Source of the DNA: JANJUB01 sp040081075
GTDB taxonomy: Bacteria > Armatimonadota > Fimbriimonadia > Fimbriimonadales > Fimbriimonadaceae
DNA: 21,174 nucleotides
Reading direction: 5' to 3'
Assembly (NCBI GenBank): GCA_040081075.1
Contig: JBEBHJ010000062.1
Location: forward strand, 1 to 21,174
Position numbers and translations under genes: made by a program. The notes under the pieces were generated by a model. The model saw only the letters and a program-made list of their open reading frames with translations. It made no database searches and had not been told where the DNA came from. Numbering within the stretch: position 1 is the first letter of the stretch; each line of letters starts with the position of its first letter. Below, piece after piece: positions 7,098 through 14,540 of this stretch.

Positions 7098-8942
7098 ATG
7101 CGAAAGCTTGCTTTGCTTCTCCTCATCGCTCCGGCCGCTCTTTACGCTCAAAGTGTTCAGGACCTCTACACGAAGATGGAGGTGAGTATTCCGATGCGGG
7201 ACGGGGTGAAGTTATTCACGAGCATTTATGTTCCCAAAGCCTCTGACAAGAAGGCTCCGTTTCTGATGATGAGAACGCCTTATAGTTGTCGCCCGTACGG
7301 AGCGACGGCTTACAAGACGTCTCTTGGTCCCGAATCGAGTTTTACGCAAGAAGGCTACATTTTTGTTTATCAAGATGTGCGCGGTCGCTACATGAGCGAG
7401 GGTGAGTTTAAGTGGATGAACCCGCATATCCCGACCAAAAAGCCAGGACAAGCCGATGAAACCACAGATACCGCCGATACAATTGATTGGCTGTTAAAGA
7501 CGATTCCCAATAACAATGGTCGAGTGGGTGTTTACGGCACGTCTTTTCCGGGCCACTATGCCGCTCAGTGCCTCATTGATCCTCATCCTGCCCTTAAGGC
7601 CGCCAGTCCCCAAGCCCCAATGGCCGATAACTGGTTAGGCGACGACATGCACCATAACGGGGCGTTCTTTTTGCCTCACGGCATGAACTTCATGAATGGA
7701 TTTGATCAGCCCAGAACGGGACCGGTTACGGACTACCCAAACCGAGCGTTTAGCCATGGAAGCCAGGATGGCTACAAATTCTTCCTTGAGATGGGACCGA
7801 TTGCCAATAGTCTGACCAAATACAACATGAAGCAAGCGAAGATTTGGGAGCAATGGCTGATCCACGAAGATTACGATGAATATTGGCAGGCGCAAAATGT
7901 GCCCCAACATCTTAAGCGAGCAGACAAGGTTCCGACGCTGCTAGTCGGCGGCTGGTTTGATGCGGAGGATCTCGCTGGCCCTCTTAATATTCATGCTGCA
8001 ATCGAAAAGCACACCCCGAACAATCTCACCAAACTTGTCATGGGCCCGTGGTATCACGGCTCGTGGAACGGTGGCCCCGGCGATTCCCTTCATGACATCC
8101 AGTTCGAGGTGAAGACGGGCGAAGATTTCCGCGCAAAAATGCAAAAACCATTCTTCCGAACTCATTTGTGGCAAGACGCAAGCGAGTCGCTGCCTGAAGC
8201 ATCGGTTTTTGATACCGGCGCAAATCAGTGGAGGGAGTTCAGAACCTGGCCACCATCAGCCGCCCAAACTTCGTTCTACTTAGGGTCGGGGGGCAAGCTT
8301 TCGACTAGCGTTGACGGTAAAGCAGGGTTTGACGAGTGGGTGAGCGACCCTAAGAAACCCGTTCCGTCGTCGAATACAATCAGCCTCGGAATGCCTCGAC
8401 AATATATGCTGGAAGACCAGCGTTTTGCCGCGCAACGCCCCGACGTCATGGTTTATCAGACGGCGATTTTGCAGCAAGATATGACGGTAGTTGGTCCGGT
8501 TCGGGCCGAGATGGTCGTTTCCACTAGCGGCACCGATAGCGACTATGTAGTGAAGCTGATTGACGTTTTCCCAGATGACTTTGCCGGATCATCCGCGCGA
8601 CAAAACTCTGGTGCCGTGATGTCCGGATACCAAATGATGGTGCGAGGCGAGCCGTTCCGGGCAAAGTATCGCAAGTCATGGTCGAAACCTGAACCTATGC
8701 GCCCCAACAAGCCGGAGCAAATCAACATGGAAATGCCCGCGGTTTGCCACACGTTTAAGAAAGGTCACCGCATCATGGTGCAGATTCAGAGTTCCTGGTT
8801 TCCGGTGGTCGGATTGAATCCACAGAAGTTCTGCAAAATTCCGTTCTGCGAACCCAGTGATTTTCAGGCCGCAACGCAACGCGTCTACTTTGGCCGAGCG
8901 GATCAGACCAAGTTGGTGTTGCCGATCTTACCGAGTAACTAG
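7098..8942 (+). CDS. Secreted CocE/S15-family hydrolase, alpha-amino-acid ester hydrolase-like
   Basis: 614 residues, starting with a signal peptide (MRKLALLLLIAPAALYA), so exported. The fold is X-Pro dipeptidyl-peptidase S15/CocE: an alpha/beta-hydrolase core, then a C-terminal jelly-roll (X-Pro_C-like) from about 340 on, seen in 'VVGPVRAEMVVSTSGTDSDY'. The catalytic triad can be read as S149 in 'GVYGTSFPG', D288 in 'GGWFDAED' and H320 in 'GPWYHGSW'. 'ADNWLGDDMHHNGAF' at 176-190 matches the acidic-cluster segment of alpha-amino-acid ester hydrolases, which cleave or acylate beta-lactams and alpha-amino esters. Natural substrates are probably small peptides or amino-acid esters; true substrate unknown. 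Its stop codon overlaps the convergent gene at 8939 through a shared CTAG. Confidence 0.88.
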   Translation: MRKLALLLLIAPAALYAQSVQDLYTKMEVSIPMRDGVKLFTSIYVPKASDKKAPFLMMRTPYSCRPYGATAYKTSLGPESSFTQEGYIFVYQDVRGRYMSEGEFKWMNPHIPTKKPGQADETTDTADTIDWLLKTIPNNNGRVGVYGTSFPGHYAAQCLIDPHPALKAASPQAPMADNWLGDDMHHNGAFFLPHGMNFMNGFDQPRTGPVTDYPNRAFSHGSQDGYKFFLEMGPIANSLTKYNMKQAKIWEQWLIHEDYDEYWQAQNVPQHLKRADKVPTLLVGGWFDAEDLAGPLNIHAAIEKHTPNNLTKLVMGPWYHGSWNGGPGDSLHDIQFEVKTGEDFRAKMQKPFFRTHLWQDASESLPEASVFDTGANQWREFRTWPPSAAQTSFYLGSGGKLSTSVDGKAGFDEWVSDPKKPVPSSNTISLGMPRQYMLEDQRFAAQRPDVMVYQTAILQQDMTVVGPVRAEMVVSTSGTDSDYVVKLIDVFPDDFAGSSARQNSGAVMSGYQMMVRGEPFRAKYRKSWSKPEPMRPNKPEQINMEMPAVCHTFKKGHRIMVQIQSSWFPVVGLNPQKFCKIPFCEPSDFQAATQRVYFGRADQTKLVLPILPSN

Positions 8943-9448
8943 CTTGCGAACGGATACTCTTCGCGGCGTCGCGCGAGCATCGACTCGTAGTTCTCGATGA
9001 GCGTTTCGATCTCGGCGGGGTTGGCCTGGGCATAGCGGAGCGCTGCCGCAAGCTGGCCTTCGGGAACGGCGGGAAATGCCTCGATCAGACGTTCCACGGA
9101 GCCTAGCTTTCGATACTCCCGCACAACCTCCCACACGGCAATGCCGTAATCGGCGAGACGGGCGACATGGTTATGGCTGTCATCTTGAACGACCGCCATC
9201 GCAATCGGCGAAGCTTGTCGACGCAATTTCTTGATGCGCGCCTCCACCATTTCCGGGGAGATACCAAGCATTTCGGCGCAGTCACCAGCGGAGATTTGAT
9301 CTTTATCCACCGCCATGATGGCAAGATCACCAAGGAGACCAGGGTAGGAACGCCAAAGCGTGTTTAGCATCGCTTCAACGCGTTCGGGGTCGCTCGCCGC
9401 CAACCGGACTAGCTGGCACAGCTGCCATTCTTCAATATTTGCCCACAT
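8939..9448 (-). CDS. DUF433-domain protein with upstream helix-turn-helix
   Basis: 169 residues from ATG 9448. I prefer this to the frame's TTG at 9547 because a good promoter (-10 at 9519-9524) lies between the two, so the longer form would start upstream of its own transcript. Residues about 52-77 ('ISAGDCAEMLGISPEMVEAR') look like a sigma-70 region-4-type helix-turn-helix. Residues about 92-150, with 'YGIAVWEVVREYRKLGSVER', 'LIEAFPAVPEGQLAAALRYA' and then 'NPAEIE', match DUF433, a winged-helix-like domain common in antitoxins. No toxin partner (PIN/DUF5615) is adjacent, so a chromosomal DNA-binding role is as likely as an antitoxin role. The 3' end overlaps the hydrolase gene by 4 bases, tail to tail. 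Confidence 0.75.
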   Translation of the reverse strand: MWANIEEWQLCQLVRLAASDPERVEAMLNTLWRSYPGLLGDLAIMAVDKDQISAGDCAEMLGISPEMVEARIKKLRRQASPIAMAVVQDDSHNHVARLADYGIAVWEVVREYRKLGSVERLIEAFPAVPEGQLAAALRYAQANPAEIETLIENYESMLARRREEYPFAS

Positions 9449-9518
9449 TTGTTTAATGCAATCCTTGCGTTTTTGGGCCACCTTGGCCAGGTTTGCCGAC
9501 GACCCTGTCAGCAGTCTT

Positions 9519-9547
9519 ATTATAGAACTATTTTTCGCCGGGAACAA
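9519..9547 (-). promoter_or_regulatory. Sigma-70-type promoter for the DUF433 gene
   Basis: On the minus strand TTGTTC (9542-9547), a 17-base spacer and a perfect TATAAT (9519-9524). The -35 lies inside the end of the permease gene. The predicted transcription start near 9512 gives a leader of about 65 bases, unlike the leaderless promoters elsewhere in the window. Confidence 0.6.
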
Positions 9548-11075
9548 TTATGCCGCGCATGATTGCCCTTTGAGCCACGAGGAAAACTAGTAGAGTTGGC
9601 AGGGCGGCGAGCGTGAGGGCGGCCATCATTACGGCTTTTGGCGCGGTGTTCTGCAACTGGTAGATGAAGACCATGATGGTCCAAATCTTTTGATCTTGGG
9701 CAACCAAGAAGGCATAAAGAAACGCTCCATAGGCGCCCATGAACGCAATGAGCGCGAGATACCCCAACACGGGGCGGCTCATGGGGAATGCGATTTTGAA
9801 CATCAAAGTGCTTTCTTTTGCGCCATCGATTTGGCCGCTTTCGAACAGTTCAGGAGGGAGTGAATCGAAAAATCCTTTTAACAAAAAGATCATATATCCA
9901 GACGCCGCCGTAGGCAAAACAAGGGCGGCAAAGGTGTTGAGTAGCCCCAGTTGTTTGAGCAAGAGAAACGATGGAATCATCGCGACCTCCGCCGGGAAAG
10001 CCATCGTAGCGAGCAGGAACAGCAAAATCCGCCCCGTGCTTTTCATGGGAAATCGACTGAGAGCAAACGCCGCGAGCGGATTGACGATGAGCTGGGTAAG
10101 AATAGCAAGCGCGCAGAAAATGGCGGTGTTTATTAGGGCACGGCCATTGAGGGCCATGTAATTGCCCACATAGCGATAGTTACGGGTTGTGAACTCACGC
10201 TTGATTTCGGCCTCGTGAGTCTTTACGAAGCTGGTTTCGAAGGCCGCGATTGGATAGTCTCCTTCCGTGCCAGAAATATCCATCAGCGGTCGGGCCGGAA
10301 GGGCACCAATGAACCTTCGAAAAACATCACCGGAACGAACAATCTTCAGTTCTTCAAATTTTGTTGCCGATTTCTTGTAGAACTCCGGCACGCGATCAAA
10401 CTGGTTTTCGCATTGACTGCGCATGAACTCTTGCCAAAGGCGGTTGATACGCAGCGGGACCCGAAACTCGGCCGGCAGTTCGGCCTTAAATGTCAGCCAA
10501 TCTTCATATTTGCGGCTCTTGGGAGGTTGCCACGCTCGGCGCTCCAAAAGTTCGACCGGAGCCTGAACCGTCTCGAAGGCCGGATTCTCTTCGTAATAGG
10601 CCTTGTTGAGGTCATCAATTGTTGCAAACTTCCCTCGTAGCCAGTTCTGATACCGCATCGCCAGTCGCGAGGTTGACTGAGTGGGTGCGGTTCTGAACCC
10701 CGCATAGAATCCGGAGAGGGGCAACTGCATCAGGGTTTTTTCGTAAGCCGCGACCTGCTCGGGCGTGGCATCGGCCCCAATGCGAGTTGATTCAATCATG
10801 CTCGCGTCGCCTGCATACTTGTCGGCCAGGTACTTCCCCATCAACGATTCGGGAGCGAGCTTGCCGGTTTTGGGGTCTTTGGAATCCACTTCGCTCCAGA
10901 ACCGGGGCACCAGAGAGTTGTCATTCTGGTCTGTAGGCCCTTTAAAGCCAGTCACCATCATCATGGCGAAGGGATACAGCGTGGTGAGCGCACCGAGGGT
11001 GAGGATGCCGTAAAGGGCGAGCATCGCAAAGCGAGCCCGAAATCGCCGCCTCCCAACTTGGTTGACTAACCCCAC
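9528..11075 (-). CDS. MalG-type ABC sugar transporter permease with about 250-residue insert
   Basis: Inner-membrane permease of a carbohydrate ABC importer. Residues 18-41 are TM1, ending 'LYPFAMMMVTGFKG' as in MalG proteins. From 'NYRYVGNYMALNGRALINTA' (about 300 on) the standard core resumes: five more membrane segments, and the EAA loop as 'ESGQIDGAKESTLMFKIAFP' at 412-431, which docks the ATPase. Normal MalG proteins are near 280 residues; this one is 515 because residues about 48-298 form an external insert between TM1 and the core. Inside the insert, 'YQNWLRGKFATIDDLNKAYY' recalls the F-x-x-WL-x-x-[KR]Y-x-x-[IL]-x-x-LN segment of glycoside hydrolases such as GH42. The GTG start is supported by TATGCT exactly 6 bases upstream. 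No MalF, MalK or binding-protein gene is in the window. Confidence 0.88.
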   Translation of the reverse strand: MGLVNQVGRRRFRARFAMLALYGILTLGALTTLYPFAMMMVTGFKGPTDQNDNSLVPRFWSEVDSKDPKTGKLAPESLMGKYLADKYAGDASMIESTRIGADATPEQVAAYEKTLMQLPLSGFYAGFRTAPTQSTSRLAMRYQNWLRGKFATIDDLNKAYYEENPAFETVQAPVELLERRAWQPPKSRKYEDWLTFKAELPAEFRVPLRINRLWQEFMRSQCENQFDRVPEFYKKSATKFEELKIVRSGDVFRRFIGALPARPLMDISGTEGDYPIAAFETSFVKTHEAEIKREFTTRNYRYVGNYMALNGRALINTAIFCALAILTQLIVNPLAAFALSRFPMKSTGRILLFLLATMAFPAEVAMIPSFLLLKQLGLLNTFAALVLPTAASGYMIFLLKGFFDSLPPELFESGQIDGAKESTLMFKIAFPMSRPVLGYLALIAFMGAYGAFLYAFLVAQDQKIWTIMVFIYQLQNTAPKAVMMAALTLAALPTLLVFLVAQRAIMRGIIVPGEK

Positions 11076-11081
11076 ATTTGT

Positions 11082-11087
11082 AGCATA
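11082..11087 (-). promoter_or_regulatory. -10 box of leaderless type for the permease
   Basis: TATGCT on the minus strand, then six bases (ACAAAT), then the GTG start. No strong -35 is seen and no Shine-Dalgarno is positioned for this start. Confidence 0.45.
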
Positions 11088-11202
11088 CTCGGCTGGGCTC
11101 GGAGTTTTGACATCGTGTTAGTGAGCGCCGCATGAGCATTAGGTTATTGCGAGAGTTTCGGAGATGGCGAGACGGCCACAATGTCAAACGGTAGCCACTA
11201 TT

Positions 11203-11245
11203 CGTCTATCAATGAGTAGACGCATGGTGCTTTTTTGCAAAAAAG
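11203..11245. promoter_or_regulatory. Two dyads upstream of the 11286 gene, possible operator
   Basis: An inverted repeat, CGTCTA at 11203-11208 and TAGACG at 11217-11222 with an 8-base loop, is followed by a perfect 16-bp palindrome, CTTTTTTGCAAAAAAG, at 11230-11245. They lie 40-80 bases before the start of the transglutaminase-like gene, in the gap between divergent genes. They could bind a regulator; the T-rich palindrome could also act as a weak bidirectional terminator. Confidence 0.4.
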
Positions 11246-11252
11246 TCGCTCT

Positions 11253-11270
11253 TTTCTTTCTTTCTTTCTT
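11253..11270. repeat. TTTC tetranucleotide tandem repeat in promoter spacer
   Basis: Four exact TTTC units (11253-11268) plus a partial unit lie three bases before the TATAAT at 11274, filling the place where the -35 and spacer should be. Tandem tetranucleotides in promoter spacers are a known substrate for slipped-strand length change. Confidence 0.65.
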
Positions 11271-11273
11271 CTA

Positions 11274-11279
11274 TATAAT
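11274..11279 (+). promoter_or_regulatory. Consensus -10 box, leaderless type, for the 11286 gene
   Basis: TATAAT is followed by six bases (GGGACT) and the GTG start codon at 11286. The position where a -35 would lie is occupied by the TTTC repeat; no good TTGACA match is present. Confidence 0.6.
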
Positions 11280-11285
11280 GGGACT

Positions 11286-12613
11286 GTGCGACTTAACCGA
11301 ATAGTCTTACTAGTTGGAGCTCTGATCCTTTCAACACTTGGATTAGCCCAAGGAGGAGCCCCGCAACGCTTGTCTGATTTCGGGCTTATGGCTCGAAACT
11401 ACACCGGTAACGTTCCGGCGACCGATAGGGTTTGGTATTACACCAAACCAGATGGGACATCCTTGCCTGCGGGCGGCGGCGTTCACCCTGCCGTTAGTGG
11501 GACCGGCAACTTCCTCCAGATCTCAGGCCAGGGCCAGATGCCATGGGGATCGCTTGGCTCAAAGGAACCACGGGAACGGTCAAACTCCGGATAAGAAACT
11601 ACCGCCCGATTCCCGTCGTAGGTTCAATCACCATGCAGGCGCTAAGGTTACAAGTCCCCAATGATGCGGGTGGCTGGGATGTAGTCGCTCTGACGGTGAG
11701 CCCAACGACATCTCAAAGCTTCTATATCCCTACCGGTGCATCCACAGAATTCACCTACACGTATACGGGTCTGCCCAACCATGTGGCACTGGGAATCCTA
11801 GAAGCAAAATATGATATGCCATGTCATGACGAGGAGAATGGAGCGGGACCCAATAACGGCACGAACGGGAATTTTGAGCCGTGGGAATGGCAATATGTTT
11901 TGGATGCTGCGCCTATCGGGTTGCAAGCTATTCCTTGGGCGGATTTTTTGCAATACGCATGCCGCTGGGGCTATGGTGCCATTGGGGCGGCGGACGTGAA
12001 GGTGAACATGACAAACGGGATGCATTTGTCCACGAGGAGCCCAGCCCACCGGTTGCAGTATGTGTCAGCATTAAAGGTCAAATACGTGATTGAGGCGGTA
12101 AATGACAAGGTGCCCCCCTATGATCCCAATGATGTAACACCTGGGAAGCTAAAGGTCAAGTGGTTTACGTCAGATATGGATTCTTCGCCGACCGTGTACA
12201 TGCAATGCGACGAGTTTTCAGCCTACCTTCAGTTGGCGATGGCCGCTCATGGAGTTACGACGGAAAGCAGGCGTTATCATGGCTATAACGGCAACGTGCT
12301 ACACGACTTTACGACCAACTTAATATGCCCGGCAAATTTTGATCGAAACAATCCTGGCAACTATGCGACTCCAACATTTCACAACCATGTTGCAGTGGCG
12401 GATGTCGGTGATCGTTACGACAGCTCTTGCTCATCATGGAAAACTCCGTATGGAGTTCTTCACAAAAACCCTGCTGCTCCATTTGGATTTCCAGCTTGGT
12501 TTCAAAATGTGATCTCAGGGGTCCCATACGGCCTCGTGAAGGATCCGAATCCGTGCGCTGGCTTCGAGTGGATATTGCCCTATTCAGGTCACGTCAATTT
12601 TAGTGGCACATGA
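11286..12613 (+). pseudogene. Secreted transglutaminase-like protein, split by a frameshift
   Basis: GTG 11286 begins a clean signal peptide (VRLNRIVLLVGALILSTLGL, then AQGG). This frame ends at 11594; the rest continues in another frame from about 11543 to TGA 12611-12613. Adding one G to the GGGG run at 11545-11548 gives an uninterrupted 442-residue protein reading 'QMPWGIAWLKGTTGTV' across the junction, so one base is missing in a homopolymer. The C-terminal half carries a likely transglutaminase-like Cys-His-Asp set (repaired numbering): C308 in 'YMQCDEFSAYLQLAMAAHGV', H368 in 'FHNHVAVADVGDRYD' and D376 or D379. The N-terminal half is beta-rich with an Ig-like 'STEFTYTYTG'. The long in-frame second part argues for a recent mutation, a phase-variable site or a sequencing error. 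It is coupled to the gene at 12624. Confidence 0.7.
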
Positions 12614-12618
12614 AGGAG
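12613..12618 (+). promoter_or_regulatory. Shine-Dalgarno site deciding the start at 12624
   Basis: AAGGAG overlaps the last base of the upstream stop codon and lies 5 bases before ATG 12624. It selects this ATG over the in-frame upstream ATG-like codon at 12603 and implies translational coupling. Confidence 0.7.
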
Positions 12619-12623
12619 AAAAC

Positions 12624-13421
12624 ATGTTAACAACTCTTCTCGTCAATTCGATCGCTCCTCAAAACAGTTTTGATCCCACACCCATTGCGGCTAAACTGGG
12701 ATACCAGACAGCGGGCGAACCCATACCGAGCGGTGAGTATGGTCGTGATTTTAGGTTTGTGCGGTCATCCGATGGTGCCAACCTGATGATTTCCTTTCAA
12801 GCCCTATCATCACAAAACGAAGCTTATCGGCAAGATCGTGGGCCAGGCGCTTCTGAACCCATTGGATTGGCTGCTTACGGAACAGTCACCCCAAGTCAGA
12901 TGCCAATCGGATCCGACTTTCGCATAAGCTGTTCGGGAATAGATGGGTCCATTAGGGCAAAAACGATGGGAAAGTTTGAGTTCGTGGATTGCTGTCTTTT
13001 GCTACCGCTGCGAAAAAGCGCATCTGGTTACGCCGAAAAAGTTTTTGGCAATGAGATACCCGAAAACTTTAAAGAAGAGATAGAGTTTGCAGTTCGCTCA
13101 GTTCTCGCAAGCATTGTCGCTCGCAGATTCACCGAGGCTGATACAACCATTATTGGCAGTCAATCTTGTTTAACCTACATGGAAATCCGGTCTAACAAAC
13201 GGGTCATTTCCGTAAAAGAATGGGCAGCCGGGCGGGGTTATGCGTTTCGTTGGAATGAAGACACCAATGTGATCGCGCTTACCAAAGGCGATCTGATGGT
13301 GATCGTTCCGCTGGGTAGCCGAAAGATCAAGGTGGGGAGCCAGTGGAGGGACACGGGCGAGTTCATAGCCCTTAAGGATGGGAAAGCGTTTGTGCGGCTC
13401 GACGCAGTGGAGCCGGGGTAG
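12624..13421 (+). CDS. Protein with C-terminal copper-amine-oxidase-N-like domain
   Basis: 265 residues starting from the ATG with a good Shine-Dalgarno. Residues 193-262 ('VISVKEWAAGRGYAFRWNED', then 'NVIALTKGDLMVIVPLGSRK', then 'FIALKDGKAFVRLDAVE') match the Cu_amine_oxidN1-type beta domain, an envelope-associated module that usually binds cell wall or other polymers and lacks amine oxidase activity. Residues 15-190 are not recognised; 'VDCCLLLPLRK' is a notable Cys pair at 123-124. Only a short hydrophobic start (MLTTLLVNSIA) is present, weak as a signal peptide. It forms a two-gene unit with the broken transglutaminase-like gene 10 bases upstream, so the two probably act together at the envelope. 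Confidence 0.65.
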   Translation: MLTTLLVNSIAPQNSFDPTPIAAKLGYQTAGEPIPSGEYGRDFRFVRSSDGANLMISFQALSSQNEAYRQDRGPGASEPIGLAAYGTVTPSQMPIGSDFRISCSGIDGSIRAKTMGKFEFVDCCLLLPLRKSASGYAEKVFGNEIPENFKEEIEFAVRSVLASIVARRFTEADTTIIGSQSCLTYMEIRSNKRVISVKEWAAGRGYAFRWNEDTNVIALTKGDLMVIVPLGSRKIKVGSQWRDTGEFIALKDGKAFVRLDAVEPG

Positions 13422-13769
13422 ATCCTAGCGGTTCCCGGTAGCCCCACGATGTTTGTGCGTGGAGGTGTTGGGAGACCAGATTGCTCACTTCGCCCAGGGT
13501 CGCTGAGATGCGGCGCGCTTCATACAGTCCCCAACCTCAAATACGCCGGTATTCGAAAGGCACCCGGAACCCTCACCCCTAACCCCTACTCCCTTTTCCG
13601 GCACAAACATCCAGAAAAAGGAGAGGGGAATCCCTGGTAGCACGGGACGCCTGGGCTTATTGGGAGTTTCCGAGCGGATCCTGCCCAGGCGGGGCACAGG
13701 GTCGAGCTTCGCGAGATTTGGCGGTTTGGCCCAACAGAATGGGCGTTGGTCTGGTACCCTCTTGGGGGT
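13422..13769. other. Gene-free stretch between the 12624 gene and tRNA-Lys
   Basis: Short frames here have no coding character. The stretch holds the C/A-rich hairpin described separately (13583-13628), G/C-rich text such as 'CTGCCCAGGCGGGGC', and TACCCT at 13755-13760, a possible -10 box placed about 10 bases before the tRNA. Confidence 0.5.
13583..13628. repeat. Imperfect inverted repeat, interspersed-repeat-like or terminator
   Basis: The left arm CCCCTACTCCCTTTTC (13583-13598) pairs with AGAAAAAGGAGAGGGG (13613-13628) with a few mismatches, around a 14-base loop. The 'CCCTCACCCCTAACCCCTA' lead-in is of a type often seen dispersed in bacterial genomes. It could end transcription of the 12624 gene, but no T-run follows directly. 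Confidence 0.4.
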
Positions 13770-13845
13770 GAGCCGGTAGCTCAGTCGGTAGAGCAACGCC
13801 CTTTTAAGGCGTGGGTCCTGGGTTCGAGTCCCAGCCGGCTCACCA
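13770..13845 (+). tRNA. tRNA-Lys (anticodon UUU), CCA encoded
   Basis: A complete cloverleaf: acceptor GAGCCGG/CCGGCTC (7 bp); D arm GCTC/GAGC; anticodon stem ACGCC/GGCGT with loop CTTTTAA giving anticodon TTT; variable loop GGGTC; T arm CTGGG/CCCAG with loop TTCGAGT; discriminator A and genome-encoded CCA. It reads AAA/AAG. No integrase or attachment repeat is seen next to it. Confidence 0.97.
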
Positions 13846-13907
13846 ACTTCACTTTTTTGGGGCGTTCGGAAATTGTTCGGAATGGTTCAGAACCATGTTC
13901 GCATTCT

Positions 13908-14540
13908 CTAGATCACCACGCCTTCTTCAATCCGAAGCACGCGGTTTGCCTCGGTGATCATGCTTTCATCGTGAGTCACCATCACCAGTGCACCCTGTCT
14001 GTGCTTATTCAGCAGCTCAACCACCTGCAGCCCGGTGGCATGGTCGAGGGAGGCCGTGGGCTCGTCGGCAAAGATCACTTTGGGTTGCGAGACGAGGGCG
14101 CGAGCGATACAAACCCGCTGGCGCTGGCCACCACTGAGTTCGTGGGGTAACCGATGCCCTAGTTCGCCTATTCCCAGCGAGTTGAGGAGGTCCTTCGCCT
14201 CCTCAACGCGCTCGGTGCGGTTCAAGACAATATTTTCGAGAGCTGTTAAGTAGCCCAATAAAAAGGACTGTTGAAAGAGAAATCCGAACTCGGTCAACCG
14301 GAGGCGCGCACGCTGTTGGTCGGTCATCTTGGCCAAGTCCTGACCGTGAAAGGTGATTTCCCCGTAACTCGGCTGTTTGAGGCCGCTCAGCAAGTAGAGT
14401 AGCGATGACTTTCCGGAGCCCGAAGGGCCCAAAACCGCCACAAACTCACCTTCGCTTATCGTTGTGGTCAGGTTGCGACAGGCAAAGACCTCCTTGCCAT
14501 GATCGGCGTACACCAACCCGGCGGCTTTGGCTTCAATCAT
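13908..14540 (-). CDS. ABC transporter ATPase, LolD/MacB-like class
   Basis: Cytoplasmic ATPase subunit, 210 residues, the usual length for LolD/MacB/FtsE-type proteins. Motifs in order: Walker A 'GPSGSGKSS' at 38-46, Q-loop Q90 in 'FLFQQSFLLGYLTALEN', signature 'LSGGQ' at 135-139, Walker B 'VIFADEP' at 155-161 with E160, D-loop 'SLD', and switch H190. 'LTALEN' after the Q-loop is typical of the class that serves MacB-type permeases (lipoprotein release, efflux or peptide export). No permease is adjacent in this window, so its partner is elsewhere. It is last in a five-gene operon and its ATG overlaps the recX-like stop by 8 bases, implying coupled translation. Confidence 0.92.
   Translation of the reverse strand: MIEAKAAGLVYADHGKEVFACRNLTTTISEGEFVAVLGPSGSGKSSLLYLLSGLKQPSYGEITFHGQDLAKMTDQQRARLRLTEFGFLFQQSFLLGYLTALENIVLNRTERVEEAKDLLNSLGIGELGHRLPHELSGGQRQRVCIARALVSQPKVIFADEPTASLDHATGLQVVELLNKHRQGALVMVTHDESMITEANRVLRIEEGVVI

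Noticed and set aside
9449..9547. Longer TTG start for the DUF433 gene
   Set aside because: The likely transcription start near 9512 lies inside this extension and the added residues are poorly protein-like.
11107..11112. Perfect TTGACA as a -35 of a plus-strand promoter
   Set aside because: No -10 at 16-18 bases; the nearest TANNNT is more than 25 bases away and no gene starts there.
13882..13896. Dyad ATGGTTC-A-GAACCAT after the tRNA as a terminator
   Set aside because: One-base loop and no T-run; it may be a binding site, but terminator function is not supported.
13770..13907. tRNA-Lys as an integration site
   Set aside because: No integrase gene and no direct repeat of the tRNA 3' end elsewhere in the window.
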